Assembly (NCBI GenBank): GCA_030248215.1
Contig: JASANG010002079.1
Span: 62,001 to 126,000, forward strand
DNA: 64,000 bases
Reading direction: 5' to 3'
Origin: Enoplolaimus lenunculus
Taxonomy: Eukaryota > Nematoda > Enoplea > Enoplida > Thoracostomopsidae
Shown: positions 47,819-58,540 of the stretch, piece by piece
Layout: every line of letters begins with the position of its first letter
Position numbering within the stretch: position 1 is the first letter of the stretch
The notes under the pieces: generated by a model
Databases searched by the model: none
What the model was told of the DNA's origin: nothing
What the model saw: only the letters and a program-made list of their open reading frames with translations
Made by a program: the position numbers and the translations under genes

Positions 47819-50800
47819 ATGGATCTGCCAAATTTCTTTTCTTTTTCCAGTTTAAATTGCAGATCCATTAAGCATTTTCGAAAAGTGTCGATAGTTTTTG
47901 AAAGGATAAAAGATTTGGATTTGATTTGTCTGCAAGAGACACATTTTAAAAACAATTGGGATGCAGAGATTTTTGATAGAATTTTCTCACGCAATTTTAA
48001 AATATTTCACAGTTTCGCAAGCGAGGAGAATAGTAAAACAGGGGTAACGGTCCTTATAAATAGGACAGCTCCTGTTGGTCAAATTGAAAACATTTTTAAT
48101 ATTCAGGGTAGGGCGGTCACGATTGCTTTTAGTATTGGCTCTCTTTCTTTTTTCTTAATTGGTATTTATGCTCCCGCGAACGGCGAGCAGCGAGTAGTTT
48201 TTTTCAACCAGCTGATGCAACAAGTGCAAAATTCGTTTTGGTTTGATTATAAATGTGTTATTATGTTGGGTGATTTTAACTTAGTTGAGGACCCGGTTTT
48301 GGACCGATCACGGCCGTCATATGATCAGCAGCAAGGCCTGAGAGAGCTTTATTGTTTGAAGGAACTGTTGGTGATATCTGATGTTTTTAGGGAGACACAT
48401 CCAAATAAAAACGACTTTTTTACTTTTCTTTCAGACATTCATGGAAGTCAGTCTCGTATAGATCGGATTTATATGCCGGCTTTTTTACAACCGGGCGCTT
48501 TGTGTACCGCTCGCGCAGTGAACAAGACAGATCATAGGTTGTTTAGAGTTAAGATTCGCTTACCTAATTTAAAGAGAGGTAAAGGATACTATAAGATGAA
48601 TACAATGCTTTTGGGTGAAGTCGGCGTACAGACCTTTGTTTTAACGCGGCTCAAACATTTAATGAACATTTCCACAGGGTTTTCTATGATGTGGGAAGTA
48701 TTTAAGGCTGATGTTAAAACCTTCTTTGTAAAGTTGGGTAAAAATAAAGCTAAGGAACGCGACATGTTGAGGAAATCATTAGAGAGCCAAGTTATTAATG
48801 TACAAATGCTGATAGGACAGTATCCAAACAATCCGAATCTCAGATCGGGTCTTAAAAAGCTAAAAAATGAAATCGAATTATTGAATGCATTTTATATTGC
48901 TTCTTGCAGGCATAATACGTACTACGGTAGTGAGGTAAATGACAACGCCTCTTTAGCAACAGTCAAGTCTCTTCAACGTAAGAACTGGGAAGCCAGGCAT
49001 ATAAGCTCGATCGAAAGGTCTGATGGCACGTTAGTAACAGACTCAGATGCAGTTCTAGGTGAAATTACTGAGCAGTATTCCAACGTATTCAGATCGGAAG
49101 GGATAAGCGGAGAAGATCTCACTTTTTTTCTGGCACAAAATGGTCTTTCCAAGTTGAGTGAGGTGGAAAAAAATACTTTAGAGGGACCCATTACGTCAGT
49201 TGAAATAGCGAGCGCTATTAAATCTATGCAGGGTAAAAAGACGCCGGGATACGATGGTATTCCTGTTGAATTCTATTGGCTGTTTTGTGGAATATTATCT
49301 GAATTTTTGTGTAAAATGTATAACGCGTTCTTGGATGATCTTAAGCTCAATTTCTCCGCATATGATGGTGTTATTACCCTATTATATAAAGGGAATGGAA
49401 GGAAAACGTGTCGCGATAATTGGCGGCCAATTACGTTGCTGAATATAGATTATAAGATTTTTACGAAAGTTTTGGCAAAAAGATTAGAATCGGTCATGAA
49501 ATCTTTAGTCCACCCGGATCAGACAAGCTCGGTTCCCGACAGAATTATCCAAGACAGTGTTGCACATGTCATGTCTGTTATTCATTATGCCAATGAAAGC
49601 AACGCAAAGGCGTTGCTGCTATCAGTTGATCACAAAGCCGCTTTTGATTTGGTGGAGTGGTCATTTATTTTTGAGACACTTAGGGTCATGAATTTTGGCG
49701 AAAACTTTTTAAACATGATCAAATGTATTTATAAACCCGGATGTACAAGATCATCTGTTATAGTTAATGGTTTTAAGTCAGAATTTTTTCATGTTTTCCG
49801 TGGAATTCGACAAGGGTGTCCCTTATCGCCGTCATTATATGTCATAACAGCGGAAGTGGTAGCTCATTATCTTCGAATAACTTCAAGAATTTCGGGGATA
49901 CCACTATACGGCATTAACACCCGAGTGACTAAGTTTGCCGACGACACTAATATTTTTCTAAGTAGGATTTCAGATATAAGTGTGGTTTTTGATGTTTTTG
50001 AAAAATTTCAAAAGGCCTCTGGCAGCCGACTAAAGGAAACTAAAACACAGATACTATTAATGGGCGATCTAAGGAACGCACTTGTACCCCATCAATATGC
50101 ACGCTTTATTGTTGAAAGAGTGAAAATTTATGGCCTTTGGTTTGATTCAAAGGGACTCGATGTTCCTGAAAATTGGATAAAGTGCTATGAAGCAATTGCA
50201 AGTCTTGAACAGCGAATACCGCCCCGAGGTATCTCTGTTTTTGGAAAAATCCATCTTGTTCACATTTATTTTTTGTGTATGTTTAATTATTTGATAAAAT
50301 TAGTAACACCCCCTGAGCAACTAGTGAAGGAAACTATCAATGTGGTTTATAAGTGGTTGTGGTACCCGTCCACCGCTAGTATTATTAGAAGGGATATCCT
50401 GTTTTTACAACCTAGTCACGGCGGGATAAATTTCCCAAATATTTTTGTCAGACTGAAAGTGAATCGTTTAATGTTTTATATTCGAATATTAAGAGGTACC
50501 GAAGTTGTGAGTTGGAAGAGATGTTTCGAACATTTCTTTCGGCAAGTTCAGTTTTCGACTAAACGTCAACTGAGACGCATTGATGTACCGGAGTTATATA
50601 AAGAGATACGGATTGCAATGATTGAGTCATCTTTTAAAATGGATGGAAATTTTTGTTGGTTTTTTGGCGAAAAGTTATCCTTAAAAACAGTGTCGGCAAA
50701 TAAATTGTATAAAATGTGGATACACGCTGTGTATAAGGGACTCATGCATCCTAAACATGTTTTTTGGCGAGACGAGCTAGGAGTTGAACCTATTTTTGTC

Positions 50801-51355
50801 GAGCGATCATGGATATGGGCAAAAGCGAAATATGTTGACGGCTCTGCGCGAGACGTCCATTTTAGGTTAAGACACAAGTCATTGTATACTAATCACCGCA
50901 CTAGTCATTTTACAGATGGGACAAATATATGTTCGTTTTGTTATTTGGATGGAATTGAAGTGCGGGAGGATAATGTTCATGTGTTTATTTATTGTTTGCG
51001 GGCGCAAGAAATTAGTTTTTTCATTACTCCCGTTTTGCAACAGGTAGCTGGAGTAAATGAAATAACGATTTCGGATTTAATTTTGGGACGAAATATTCAC
51101 GACCCATTAAAGAGAATAGCTTTTAATTTCATCGTCCAACATGCACAATTGGCAATATGGAGTGCTCGATGTAAACTCGAGTTTAACAATGAAAATGTCT
51201 GTGTTGTTGATGTTTTTCAGGAAAATGTTTATAGAAATTTGTGCAAACTTAAGCTGTATCTAAAAGAAGAATGTTTTTTTAAGGTTTTTGGAACAATAAC
51301 CCGACAGAATGATAGCATGCTGGGTTTTCGAATGTCTTTTTCTCAGCGTACCTGA
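47819..51355 (+). CDS. LINE ORF2 protein: AP endonuclease plus reverse transcriptase, 1178 aa
   Basis: Nicks target DNA and copies the element RNA at the nick. Residues 1-245 are an APE-like endonuclease: SLNCRS, LICLQETHF, GIYAPANGEQR, LGDFNL (about 150-155), SRIDRIYMP (about 211-219) and TDHRLF (about 237). Residues about 480-760 are the reverse transcriptase: NWRPITLLNIDYKIFTKVLA, LSVDHKAAFDLVEW, RQGCPLSPSLY and the catalytic FADD (706-709). The region after it (NYLIKLVTPP, then LQPSHGGINFPNI) is typical of L1/Tx1 proteins. A C-terminal Cys-rich motif starts CSFC at 1038-1041 with His and Cys about 15-20 residues on. All key acidic residues are present. No RNase H domain was noticed. Confidence 0.92.
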   Translation: MDLPNFFSFSSLNCRSIKHFRKVSIVFERIKDLDLICLQETHFKNNWDAEIFDRIFSRNFKIFHSFASEENSKTGVTVLINRTAPVGQIENIFNIQGRAVTIAFSIGSLSFFLIGIYAPANGEQRVVFFNQLMQQVQNSFWFDYKCVIMLGDFNLVEDPVLDRSRPSYDQQQGLRELYCLKELLVISDVFRETHPNKNDFFTFLSDIHGSQSRIDRIYMPAFLQPGALCTARAVNKTDHRLFRVKIRLPNLKRGKGYYKMNTMLLGEVGVQTFVLTRLKHLMNISTGFSMMWEVFKADVKTFFVKLGKNKAKERDMLRKSLESQVINVQMLIGQYPNNPNLRSGLKKLKNEIELLNAFYIASCRHNTYYGSEVNDNASLATVKSLQRKNWEARHISSIERSDGTLVTDSDAVLGEITEQYSNVFRSEGISGEDLTFFLAQNGLSKLSEVEKNTLEGPITSVEIASAIKSMQGKKTPGYDGIPVEFYWLFCGILSEFLCKMYNAFLDDLKLNFSAYDGVITLLYKGNGRKTCRDNWRPITLLNIDYKIFTKVLAKRLESVMKSLVHPDQTSSVPDRIIQDSVAHVMSVIHYANESNAKALLLSVDHKAAFDLVEWSFIFETLRVMNFGENFLNMIKCIYKPGCTRSSVIVNGFKSEFFHVFRGIRQGCPLSPSLYVITAEVVAHYLRITSRISGIPLYGINTRVTKFADDTNIFLSRISDISVVFDVFEKFQKASGSRLKETKTQILLMGDLRNALVPHQYARFIVERVKIYGLWFDSKGLDVPENWIKCYEAIASLEQRIPPRGISVFGKIHLVHIYFLCMFNYLIKLVTPPEQLVKETINVVYKWLWYPSTASIIRRDILFLQPSHGGINFPNIFVRLKVNRLMFYIRILRGTEVVSWKRCFEHFFRQVQFSTKRQLRRIDVPELYKEIRIAMIESSFKMDGNFCWFFGEKLSLKTVSANKLYKMWIHAVYKGLMHPKHVFWRDELGVEPIFVERSWIWAKAKYVDGSARDVHFRLRHKSLYTNHRTSHFTDGTNICSFCYLDGIEVREDNVHVFIYCLRAQEISFFITPVLQQVAGVNEITISDLILGRNIHDPLKRIAFNFIVQHAQLAIWSARCKLEFNNENVCVVDVFQENVYRNLCKLKLYLKEECFFKVFGTITRQNDSMLGFRMSFSQRT

Positions 51356-52168
51356 TTTGTAGTTTGTTTTGAAACTAGGTTTCTTGTGTGCTTTTTAACA
51401 TATTTGCTCTGAATAATATCCTTGCAAGCAGAGTAGAATAATGGGTAATTTTCAAGGACCTTTGTTATGTTATGATAATATGTTGTTGCCTTCTTTGGTT
51501 TATATAATTGCTTTCGTTGATGTAAATGTGGTTTATCCTTTTAATAAAACCCGGGGTGTTCGGCAAACGAGCGCTTCGGACTTAAACTAACTTATAGGCA
51601 TATATATTATCATTTTTGACAAAGTGCTTCAGGAAACAAAACCTTCAGTTAATCCTCGGAATTCTGGCCTACAACAGCCGCAAGAAAGGTGTGGATGCGA
51701 TAGACTAAATGCATTGGAGAAGTTTGCACTGAACAGAAACAAATCGTAGTCTAAAGCTTACGCTTATTCTTTTCTAGTCCTACAGAAAAACGTCCCGCCT
51801 CTGATCTTTTTATGAGCCAAATCCAACTATGCGTAAAGTACACTACATAGTCCAGCAGATCGCATGCGATATATATGCAATGATAACCGATGCGGTGTAA
51901 AATGCCGCAGTTTCATATATCTAGAGCCTCTGCTAAGGTGATTGGTTGAGCACAGAGGATGGAACTCCTCCAATGCATAATTGCTTCGACTGCACTCACA
52001 AGCTAGTGTAAAGTTCGGACAGTTCGTAAATAAACAAAAACTATAAAATACGCATACTTTCCAGTATGTTTGAGCATTATAGCGGAAAAAAGTCAATGTC
52101 TACCCATGTAGAATGCTGGTCTGGTTATGATGTATTTTTCAGTGCTATTTGAAGGTTGAGCATCTAAT

Positions 52169-52310
52169 CAGTGCCGGAGCAAGCAGTAGTGGGGGGTCCA
52201 AACTCGCGAGCGAGAAGCCAGACGCATTTTAAAACTTAAGCGCTTTATTTCAACCGGTTAGGATGGGTACCCCCAAAATGTGCGATATGGGGGCGGCTGC
52301 TCCGGCCCTG
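52169..52310. mobile_element. hAT-like MITE, CAGTGCCGGAGCA ends
   Basis: 142 bp. Ends CAGTGCCGGAGCA and TGCTCCGGCCCTG are inverted with one mismatch, and the flanks are CATCTAAT and CATCTTAG (six of eight). CAGNGCCGG ends are typical of hAT MITEs. Confidence 0.75.
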
Positions 52311-52945
52311 CATCTTAGCACAATGTAAGTTAATAAGATTTAAGGGACCCAGCCATGTATGTGTTAAAAGATAGTTTAATGCTTCATGACAGTTGAGTTT
52401 TTCATACTCGATAAAGCAAACAATACGCTATTATGCTTTATCACACGTTTCGCATATAGGTGATCTCAACAGATACTTTGACTATGTCATCCTTATGTGA
52501 TCTCACGTTTTTGTTTATAAGTGGTATATAGTTATATACTATTAACACCAATGAACGAAAAAATCAACGCTATATACCGACTGTTTATTAATACGCTAAA
52601 TGCACAACGTTCAAAACTGGATACAAGCGCCATAAAGCATAGTCGTCTCACATTTTTTGATGAACCCAATATGTTTAATCGTGTTTATCGAGGGACGAGG
52701 AGGGCTCAACTCCCTTGGAACAATTTAGCCTCCCCCTCCCTTAGAAAATTTTTAAGCTTGGTTGTAAAGTCATCGAAATCCCTTGTGTGCCCCGCATGAA
52801 ATATGTTTAGTCCCCTAGCAAAGTTAGCTGTCTGCTACGGGCCTAGTTGACCGCACTACAGCAGGCGCACAATTATGGGAAGGGCGGACGCTGCGCCTTT
52901 AGGTGATCGCACGCCTATGGCCGAAAATTGTTTCAATAATAGAAC

Positions 52946-53117
52946 CAATGGCGGATCCATGGGGGGCCACCCCGGCCGTGCCCCCCCCCCAACAGCATCT
53001 CGACAAAAATCATATAGCAATTTTATGGCAATAGTTCGTGGTTTGTGTGTGGGTGAAAAAATTAGTTTACCTGTGAAATTTTGGCAGCCCCATTTTGAAA
53101 TCCTGGATCCGCCACTG
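52946..53117. mobile_element. hAT-like MITE, CAATGGCGGATCCA ends, exact 8-bp TSD
   Basis: 172 bp flanked by AATAGAAC on both sides (52938-52945 and 53118-53125). Ends CAATGGCGGATCCA and TGGATCCGCCACTG are inverted with one mismatch. Left interior GGGGCCACCCCGGCCGTG is repeated in a truncated copy at 56378-56455; single ends also appear near 31705 and 59565. Confidence 0.92.
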
Positions 53118-53864
53118 AATAGAACTTTGTCCCCTCTAAATGACAATTCCATAGTATGCTAGGCTGCACACTATAGTGTATACTGAAGTAAATATACAAA
53201 AATATATAAACGATCGTGAGTATCATTTATAGCGCACAGAGGTGCGCTGAAACTAGTTGACATTTTGGTTTATAACGCTCGCGTTCGCTCTCTCTCAATT
53301 AGGTATCACTACACGTCCGTAGCCAGCTCACCTTGCGATGGGGGCTATATATGTTTCAGGAAGAGAATACAAGAGTTTTAGATGACTTGCAAGTAAGATA
53401 ATTTTCTAATGAAGACCAAAATTCTTCCAGGGGAGGCCAGGTTCCCTTTGGCTGCCGTCTTGTTACGAGCCCGTATCATTAGTCTTCAACTTGTGATGGT
53501 TTTCCTGAACAGGAGTTTACAGTCGATATAAAAGTACACATGCGTGCACGCTGGACCCGAAACCCATGAACTATATAAGTACTCCTGTCAAACTCCGCAT
53601 TTTGTTTTGTAAATGTCAACAAACATATAATAAGACTATCGACATCATCATCATCATCATCTGTGTATCGGCTCTTGGGTCTTGTCTATCCAGTATTTCT
53701 TCAAATAGGGCACTATATCATAGTGAAAATATCGTGAATGAAAAGCAAGCGAGAATCTAAAGCCAATTTCAACATTAGATCTTCATACAAAATTTTGCCT
53801 TTAATCCCTCCTCGAAGGTGTATGGATGGGTTGCCCTTGTTTGGGATCCGACAGTGGCATGAAG

Positions 53865-53889
53865 TATATATATATATATATATATATAC
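53865..53889. repeat. (TA)n microsatellite
   Basis: About 12 uninterrupted TA units, followed by CTATATG. Confidence 0.9.
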
Positions 53890-54194
53890 TATATGAGTGA
53901 ATGCAGAATGAAACTGTGTTCCTAGAGAGATGGCCAATGAAAACGTACGCTGCATAAAATAGTTTGCCTGCCTTCCTTTTCACATAGCTGTGGTAGTTGG
54001 CTTTGGTTCGTTGAGCAAAGCTTGCACAGCCTTTTGACTATGGGATTTATATAGTTGGTTCATAAATTATATCACAGACGAACACTTGAAGCTTGGTTTG
54101 TATACAAGAGTTTATCTTTTATATTCTATTAACATTGTTAAACATACTAGACAGTCAACAGTATATTGGGGCTTATATGTACATATATATGTTG

Positions 54195-54484
54195 CAGGCC
54201 AATCTGATATTCAGGCCAATTACTAATTGACCTAGGTTAATTTACTATTCTGGACAAATAGGAGATTGGTCTAGGCCAAATAGCAATTATTAAATACAGC
54301 TGAACAGTTTATGTAAAAACGAACGCTGAATCGTTATCTGTATCGCAATGCAACTGACCAAATATTAACCCCCAATTGGTCTGTAAAGTTCAATAGTAGT
54401 TTAGCCTAGGACAACGTGCTATGCTATTACATAGCAGATTGACCTAGGCAAAATAGTAATTGGCCTGAATAGCAGATTGGCCTG
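54195..54484. mobile_element. 290-bp foldback element, CAGGCCAATCTG ends, about 46-bp TIRs
   Basis: Left CAGGCCAATCTGATATTCAG and right CTGAATAGCAGATTGGCCTG are inverted with one mismatch in 20, and the match continues inward through GCCAATTACTA and GACCTAGG. GGCCTAGG-like motifs recur in the middle. No matching flanks were seen, so the target duplication is lost or the superfamily is not hAT. Confidence 0.7.
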
Positions 54485-56377
54485 TGACATACGTGGTGCG
54501 TCGATTCAGATATTCTTTTATGGCAGCTCTGTTCAGTCAATCTGCACGAGAATGTGGACGAATTTAAATTGCTTTTGTTATACAAGGGGAAACTGCCGCA
54601 CACTGGTATTATTCCTTGGAGTGATCAGTGATACAGGGACGCTCATCCACAGTGAGGCCCATGTTAGTTGTACTGGTCTGCTGGATGGGAGACAAGGATA
54701 GTAGAGGACTTAGAAACTGTGAAGCTTAGTCATAGGATTAGGGTTATGCGTATGCGTAGGGTAAGGATTATGCTTAGGTTTGGTGACCAGGCTATATGTA
54801 CCTTTTTATCTCTCCGATGATAACTAGGTTGTGCCAAACGTCAAAACGAAAGTATATGCGCACACACGACACCAAAAAAAACCCGCCACAACAAAAAAAA
54901 AGCAAATTTTTTAACCTCTGCATTTTATGCTACAACACACTGTGAAGGTGCTTTTTCGAGCCCTTTCAAAAAAGGAGAAACCCCCCCCCCTTCCCCCCCC
55001 CGCCCGGAGAAGGGGCGGCGGGCCCCCCCCTGGAAAACATTCGGCCCCCTAGAAAATTTTCAACCTTGCTTGTAATTCATCGGAAACCCTTGTATGCCCC
55101 TCCTGAGAATATTAGTGACCTAGCTACAGGCCTACCTATCCCTCCTTCTCCTTATATGCACCCCTAAAAGCTAACGGTTGAGAAGACCTGTTATTAAGGA
55201 CAACTTGGACTTCATGGCACATAATCCTCAAAATCTTACCAGTTTCATTGTGTATATCTTGTCAAAAAACACTTGGTAGATGTAGTATTTCACACTTTGG
55301 TACAACTCAAAACCGACCTAGCAGCGGTATCGAAATTTGAAGCTTTATTCGACGTGTATCGCTTTTACAATCGATAAATTTCTTCGGTTCATCACGACTG
55401 TGGCCTTTTACTCGCAACACAGAGAACAGTTTCTAGGCTTTTGAAAGCTGTTATGAGAGTAGAGAGTGTGAACAGGCTGTTCTATTATATTCGATACGAT
55501 ACAACGATTCAGCCACGACTGCTAGAGTATCACAGAGATAGTGTTCGTTTTATGTTTTGGCTCGTTCTCTGTCTTTCTCTCTCTTGTTATAGTCGCTCAG
55601 TTAGTAGTTGGTTGTTTTTGATGGTGTATTTTTTGTGCTTTTGGGACACACGCTGTATATATTTTGTACTATACAATAATACCGATACACACCCATCATA
55701 TAGCAATAGACAAAGACAATGTTTCTCTTTAGGCAAGCTAAGTATATGACAACAGCAAAATACAAGACAAGAATGTTGTTCTTCGGCCGTTTTAACTATA
55801 ACATCTCATCTTTATTATGATTGGCCTTCGCCGTGTATTTAGCGTTGTTTGTTGCTCGTTTCGGTCCATTTGGACACATTTTACATGAATACATGTATAT
55901 TGTTACTAGTTTTTGTCTATCCACATTCCATGCACTCGATATTCTGCAAGCATATTAACCGGATATCTGTTTCCGGTAAAACTAGGTATTCGTTTCCGTT
56001 ACCGTCATAGAAGTACTGGAATTTTCGTTATTTTTTAAACTCAAAATTAGTTATAAATCACGTAAATATCTTGTAATTTTTCATTACAAATATGCTGCAA
56101 TTGTTCGTTAAGATGAAGTAAAATTAATGCAAAATTCATCCAAAATTTTAACAAGCGGCCTTTCAAGCAGCGACGGTGACAGCGTAAACATAAACATGTA
56201 TTTAGATCAATTCTATATATTCATTCTTTTACTCAAACTATCCAGTTTAGTGCAATGCCAATAAACAAATAGACATAAACAAATAGACATTTCGCGATTC
56301 GCAAAACGAAGCAATTTGTTAATCAAGATCAAAGATAAGTAGAACGTACACGCTTTCGTAGTCAGTGGGGGCCAGGG

Positions 56378-56455
56378 GCAATGGCGGATCCATGGGAGGC
56401 CACCCCTGCCGTGGCCCCCGCCAACAGTATCTCGACAAAAATTATATAGAGTGTC
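56378..56455. repeat. Truncated copy of the CAATGGCGGATCCA MITE
   Basis: CAATGGCGGATCCATGGGAG and GGCCACCCCTGCCGTGG, then CAGTATCTCGACAAAAAT, match the left two thirds of 52946-53117. The right end is missing. Confidence 0.7.
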
Positions 56456-57186
56456 AATTGCTGTTTTCCGCTGTTTACTTCTCTGTTTTATACACAATAG
56501 TATAAGCAGTTTATAATAAGCTGCCCTGTTATTTTAGTGCAGTCTCGGATGATTAGAGTTTTGTCGTCACTAACGCACCGAACCAGTAATATCACTAATT
56601 CCGAACCGTAATTCTGAATTGTTTTCATATTACATTTATATATTCTATAAAATCAACAGTGGGCAATGCCAACAGTACAAGCCAAAAAATATGCAGCTAA
56701 TATAAACGTGTGAATTTTGAGATATCGAGAACAAAAATTCACTGAAGATAAATTGAAGTCCATAACTGTGAATGCTAAAACGTTTTCCGAAAACAGCAGG
56801 CAGTTCTAACTCATTCAAAACAGAAACAGATGTCGCTAAAGCTGACTGGATTTTTCTTTTTCAAAAATGAATTGGCTTCCGAATCCGAGCCTTGTGACTG
56901 TTTGAGACCAAATCCGAATTTATGTTGCCACCTTCGCCGTTCAACTACATTTTAGAACATTTAACTTTTTAGGTATATTGCTCTCTTTTGATTGCACTAA
57001 TTGTATTTTATGCACTGCATCAGCTAAGTGTGTTTATGATATTTCTGAAACTGTCTCTGCCAATAACAATGCGTGCGAGAAGAGAATCATGCCCCTTAGA
57101 AAAATATTGGCAACGCTGGAAAAGTTTTAAAACAGCTTGTAAGTCACGCGAATTTACATCGTAACCTCCTAAATTTGTAAAAGGAA

Positions 57187-57286
57187 CCTATGTAAACACA
57201 AGACAACCAGGATTTGAACGTCCCAACTCCACGAGGTAAGACCTGAAAGTTCAGCACCTTTAACCGCTGCATCATACTGTCGCAGT
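57187..57286 (-). repeat. tRNA-like relic
   Basis: On the minus strand a box B-like GTTCAAATCC lies after a box A-like GATGCAGCGGTTAAAGG, at tRNA-like spacing. Stems do not pair well, so it is more likely a SINE fragment or a decayed tRNA than an active gene. Confidence 0.25.
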
Positions 57287-57753
57287 ATTGACCTGGGAAT
57301 ACAGCAAATTATCTACAATGTGTTATAAGGCACGCCAAGGTATACGTATTATGTACCGTAGTACCGTATGTATACATGCATATGCAATTTGCTTTAATAA
57401 GTTCTGTACACAAAGATTAAAAATAAATTTGTTCGAAACAGGTTCGAGCGAAGTGGATTATTCAGTGGGTCCAATTTCCAAAACTTTTTTCCCACAAACT
57501 TATCTTTTGTGAAATTACTGGTGATTGTGACAGAATTTAGAAACAGGTTAGCCAACTAAAAAATCAAAATAGCTTTTAGATAGTCATAAATTAGTTACTT
57601 GGACTTGAGGATGATCAATGGAGAAGGCCTCCAAGCCGTCTCAGAAATTTCGGTGCATCCGCTATCTTTAAAATTTTAGAACGCCCGGTGAATATTTGCA
57701 TGACTCAATTGTGTGGGCAGAAAAATAAAACGTCTTTGAAACATATATACTTC

Positions 57754-58540
57754 GGCCAATGTTGCTTTTAGGGCCGTAACAGTAGATTAAGCGTATGCCT
57801 AAGCCTAAGGCTAAGCTAAAAATGTAGTCAAGAATGTAAGCCTACTCTTTTACAGACCCAACAGAAACCTGGACGGCACTTTTCCCGTTTTACAACCAAA
57901 ACGTATGCTTCAGATTTCCCTACCAACCCAGGGTAAAAATCTAGGCATTAAAATTTTCCACTTTTCCCGTTTTCCAACCAAAACCTATGCCCTATGCTTA
58001 AATTTTCAACTTTTCCACTTTTCCCGCTTTTCAACCAAAACCTTTGCTTCAGATATTTCTTACTAACCAAGAAAATATCTAGGCGTTTCAATTTTCCACT
58101 TTTCCCGTTTTCCAACCAAAACGTACGCTTCTGATTTTCCCTACCAACCCAGGGGAAAATCTAGGCATTCGAATTTTCCACTTTTCCAGTTTTCCAACCA
58201 AAACCCATGCTTCAGATTTCCCTACCAACCCAGGGGAAAACTCTAGGCATTAGAATTTTACATTTTTCCCGTTTCCAACCAAAACCTATGCTTCAGATTT
58301 TCCCTACCAACCCAGGGGAAAATCTTGGCATTAGAATTTTCCACTTTTCCCGTTTTCCAACAAAAACCTATGCTTCAGATTTACCTACCAACCCAGGGTA
58401 AAATCTAGGCATTAAATTTTTTTAATTTTCCTACCAAATCAGCGGAAAATTTAGCCGTCATACAGGAGTGACTGCGCTGCACTCCTGGTTATAAGTTTTC
58501 CACCGTGGAAAACTGGAAGCCCCTGTGCTATACATTGGCC
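57754..58540. mobile_element. GGCCAATGT TIR element containing an 81-bp tandem array
   Basis: The left end GGCCAATGTTG and the right end TACATTGGCC are inverted, with a TTAGGC-type tract just inside the left end (GCCTAAGCCTAAGGC). From about 57879 to 58450 there are about seven units of roughly 81-84 bp, each with CTTTTCCCGTTTTCCAACCA, CAGATTTTCCCTACCAACCC and AAAATCTAGGCATT. The plan (family ends, TTAGGC tract, minisatellite) parallels the element at 17167-20093. No target duplication was seen. Confidence 0.55.

Larger units (their letters stand above)
45993..51550 (+). mobile_element. LINE, L1/Tx1-type, both ORFs open
   Basis: A plain non-LTR retrotransposon with ORF1 (45993-47765), a 53-nt spacer, ORF2 (47819-51355) and a 3' part with AATAAA at 51543-51548. 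I see no stop or frameshift in either ORF, so it may be young and perhaps able to move. There is no poly(A) tail or recognisable target duplication; the 3' border is set tentatively just after the AATAAA. The 5' border could extend left to about 45600. It lies on the same strand as the helicase pair, about 400 bp after the second copy's polyadenylation signal. Confidence 0.85.
51551..54190. other. Region after the LINE: repeats only
   Basis: No gene recognised. Near 51755-51825 ACGTCCCGCCTCTGATC and TTTTTATGAGCC resemble one end of the GGCCCATGTA family. Two MITEs are listed separately. 52690-52850 (CCTCCCCCTCCCTTAGAAAA and following) resembles 55060-55140 and, in part, 57085-57170, an unnamed dispersed repeat. 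Confidence 0.35.
54490..57753. other. Repeat-rich stretch without recognised genes
   Basis: Holds a C-rich block at 54979-55027 (runs of 8-10 C; its complement could form a G-quadruplex), a CCGG-type TIR fragment near 55955-56015, a truncated copy of the 52946 MITE at 56378-56455, and a weak minus-strand tRNA-like segment near 57187-57286. The frame at 55441-55749 has no recognised features. Confidence 0.35.
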
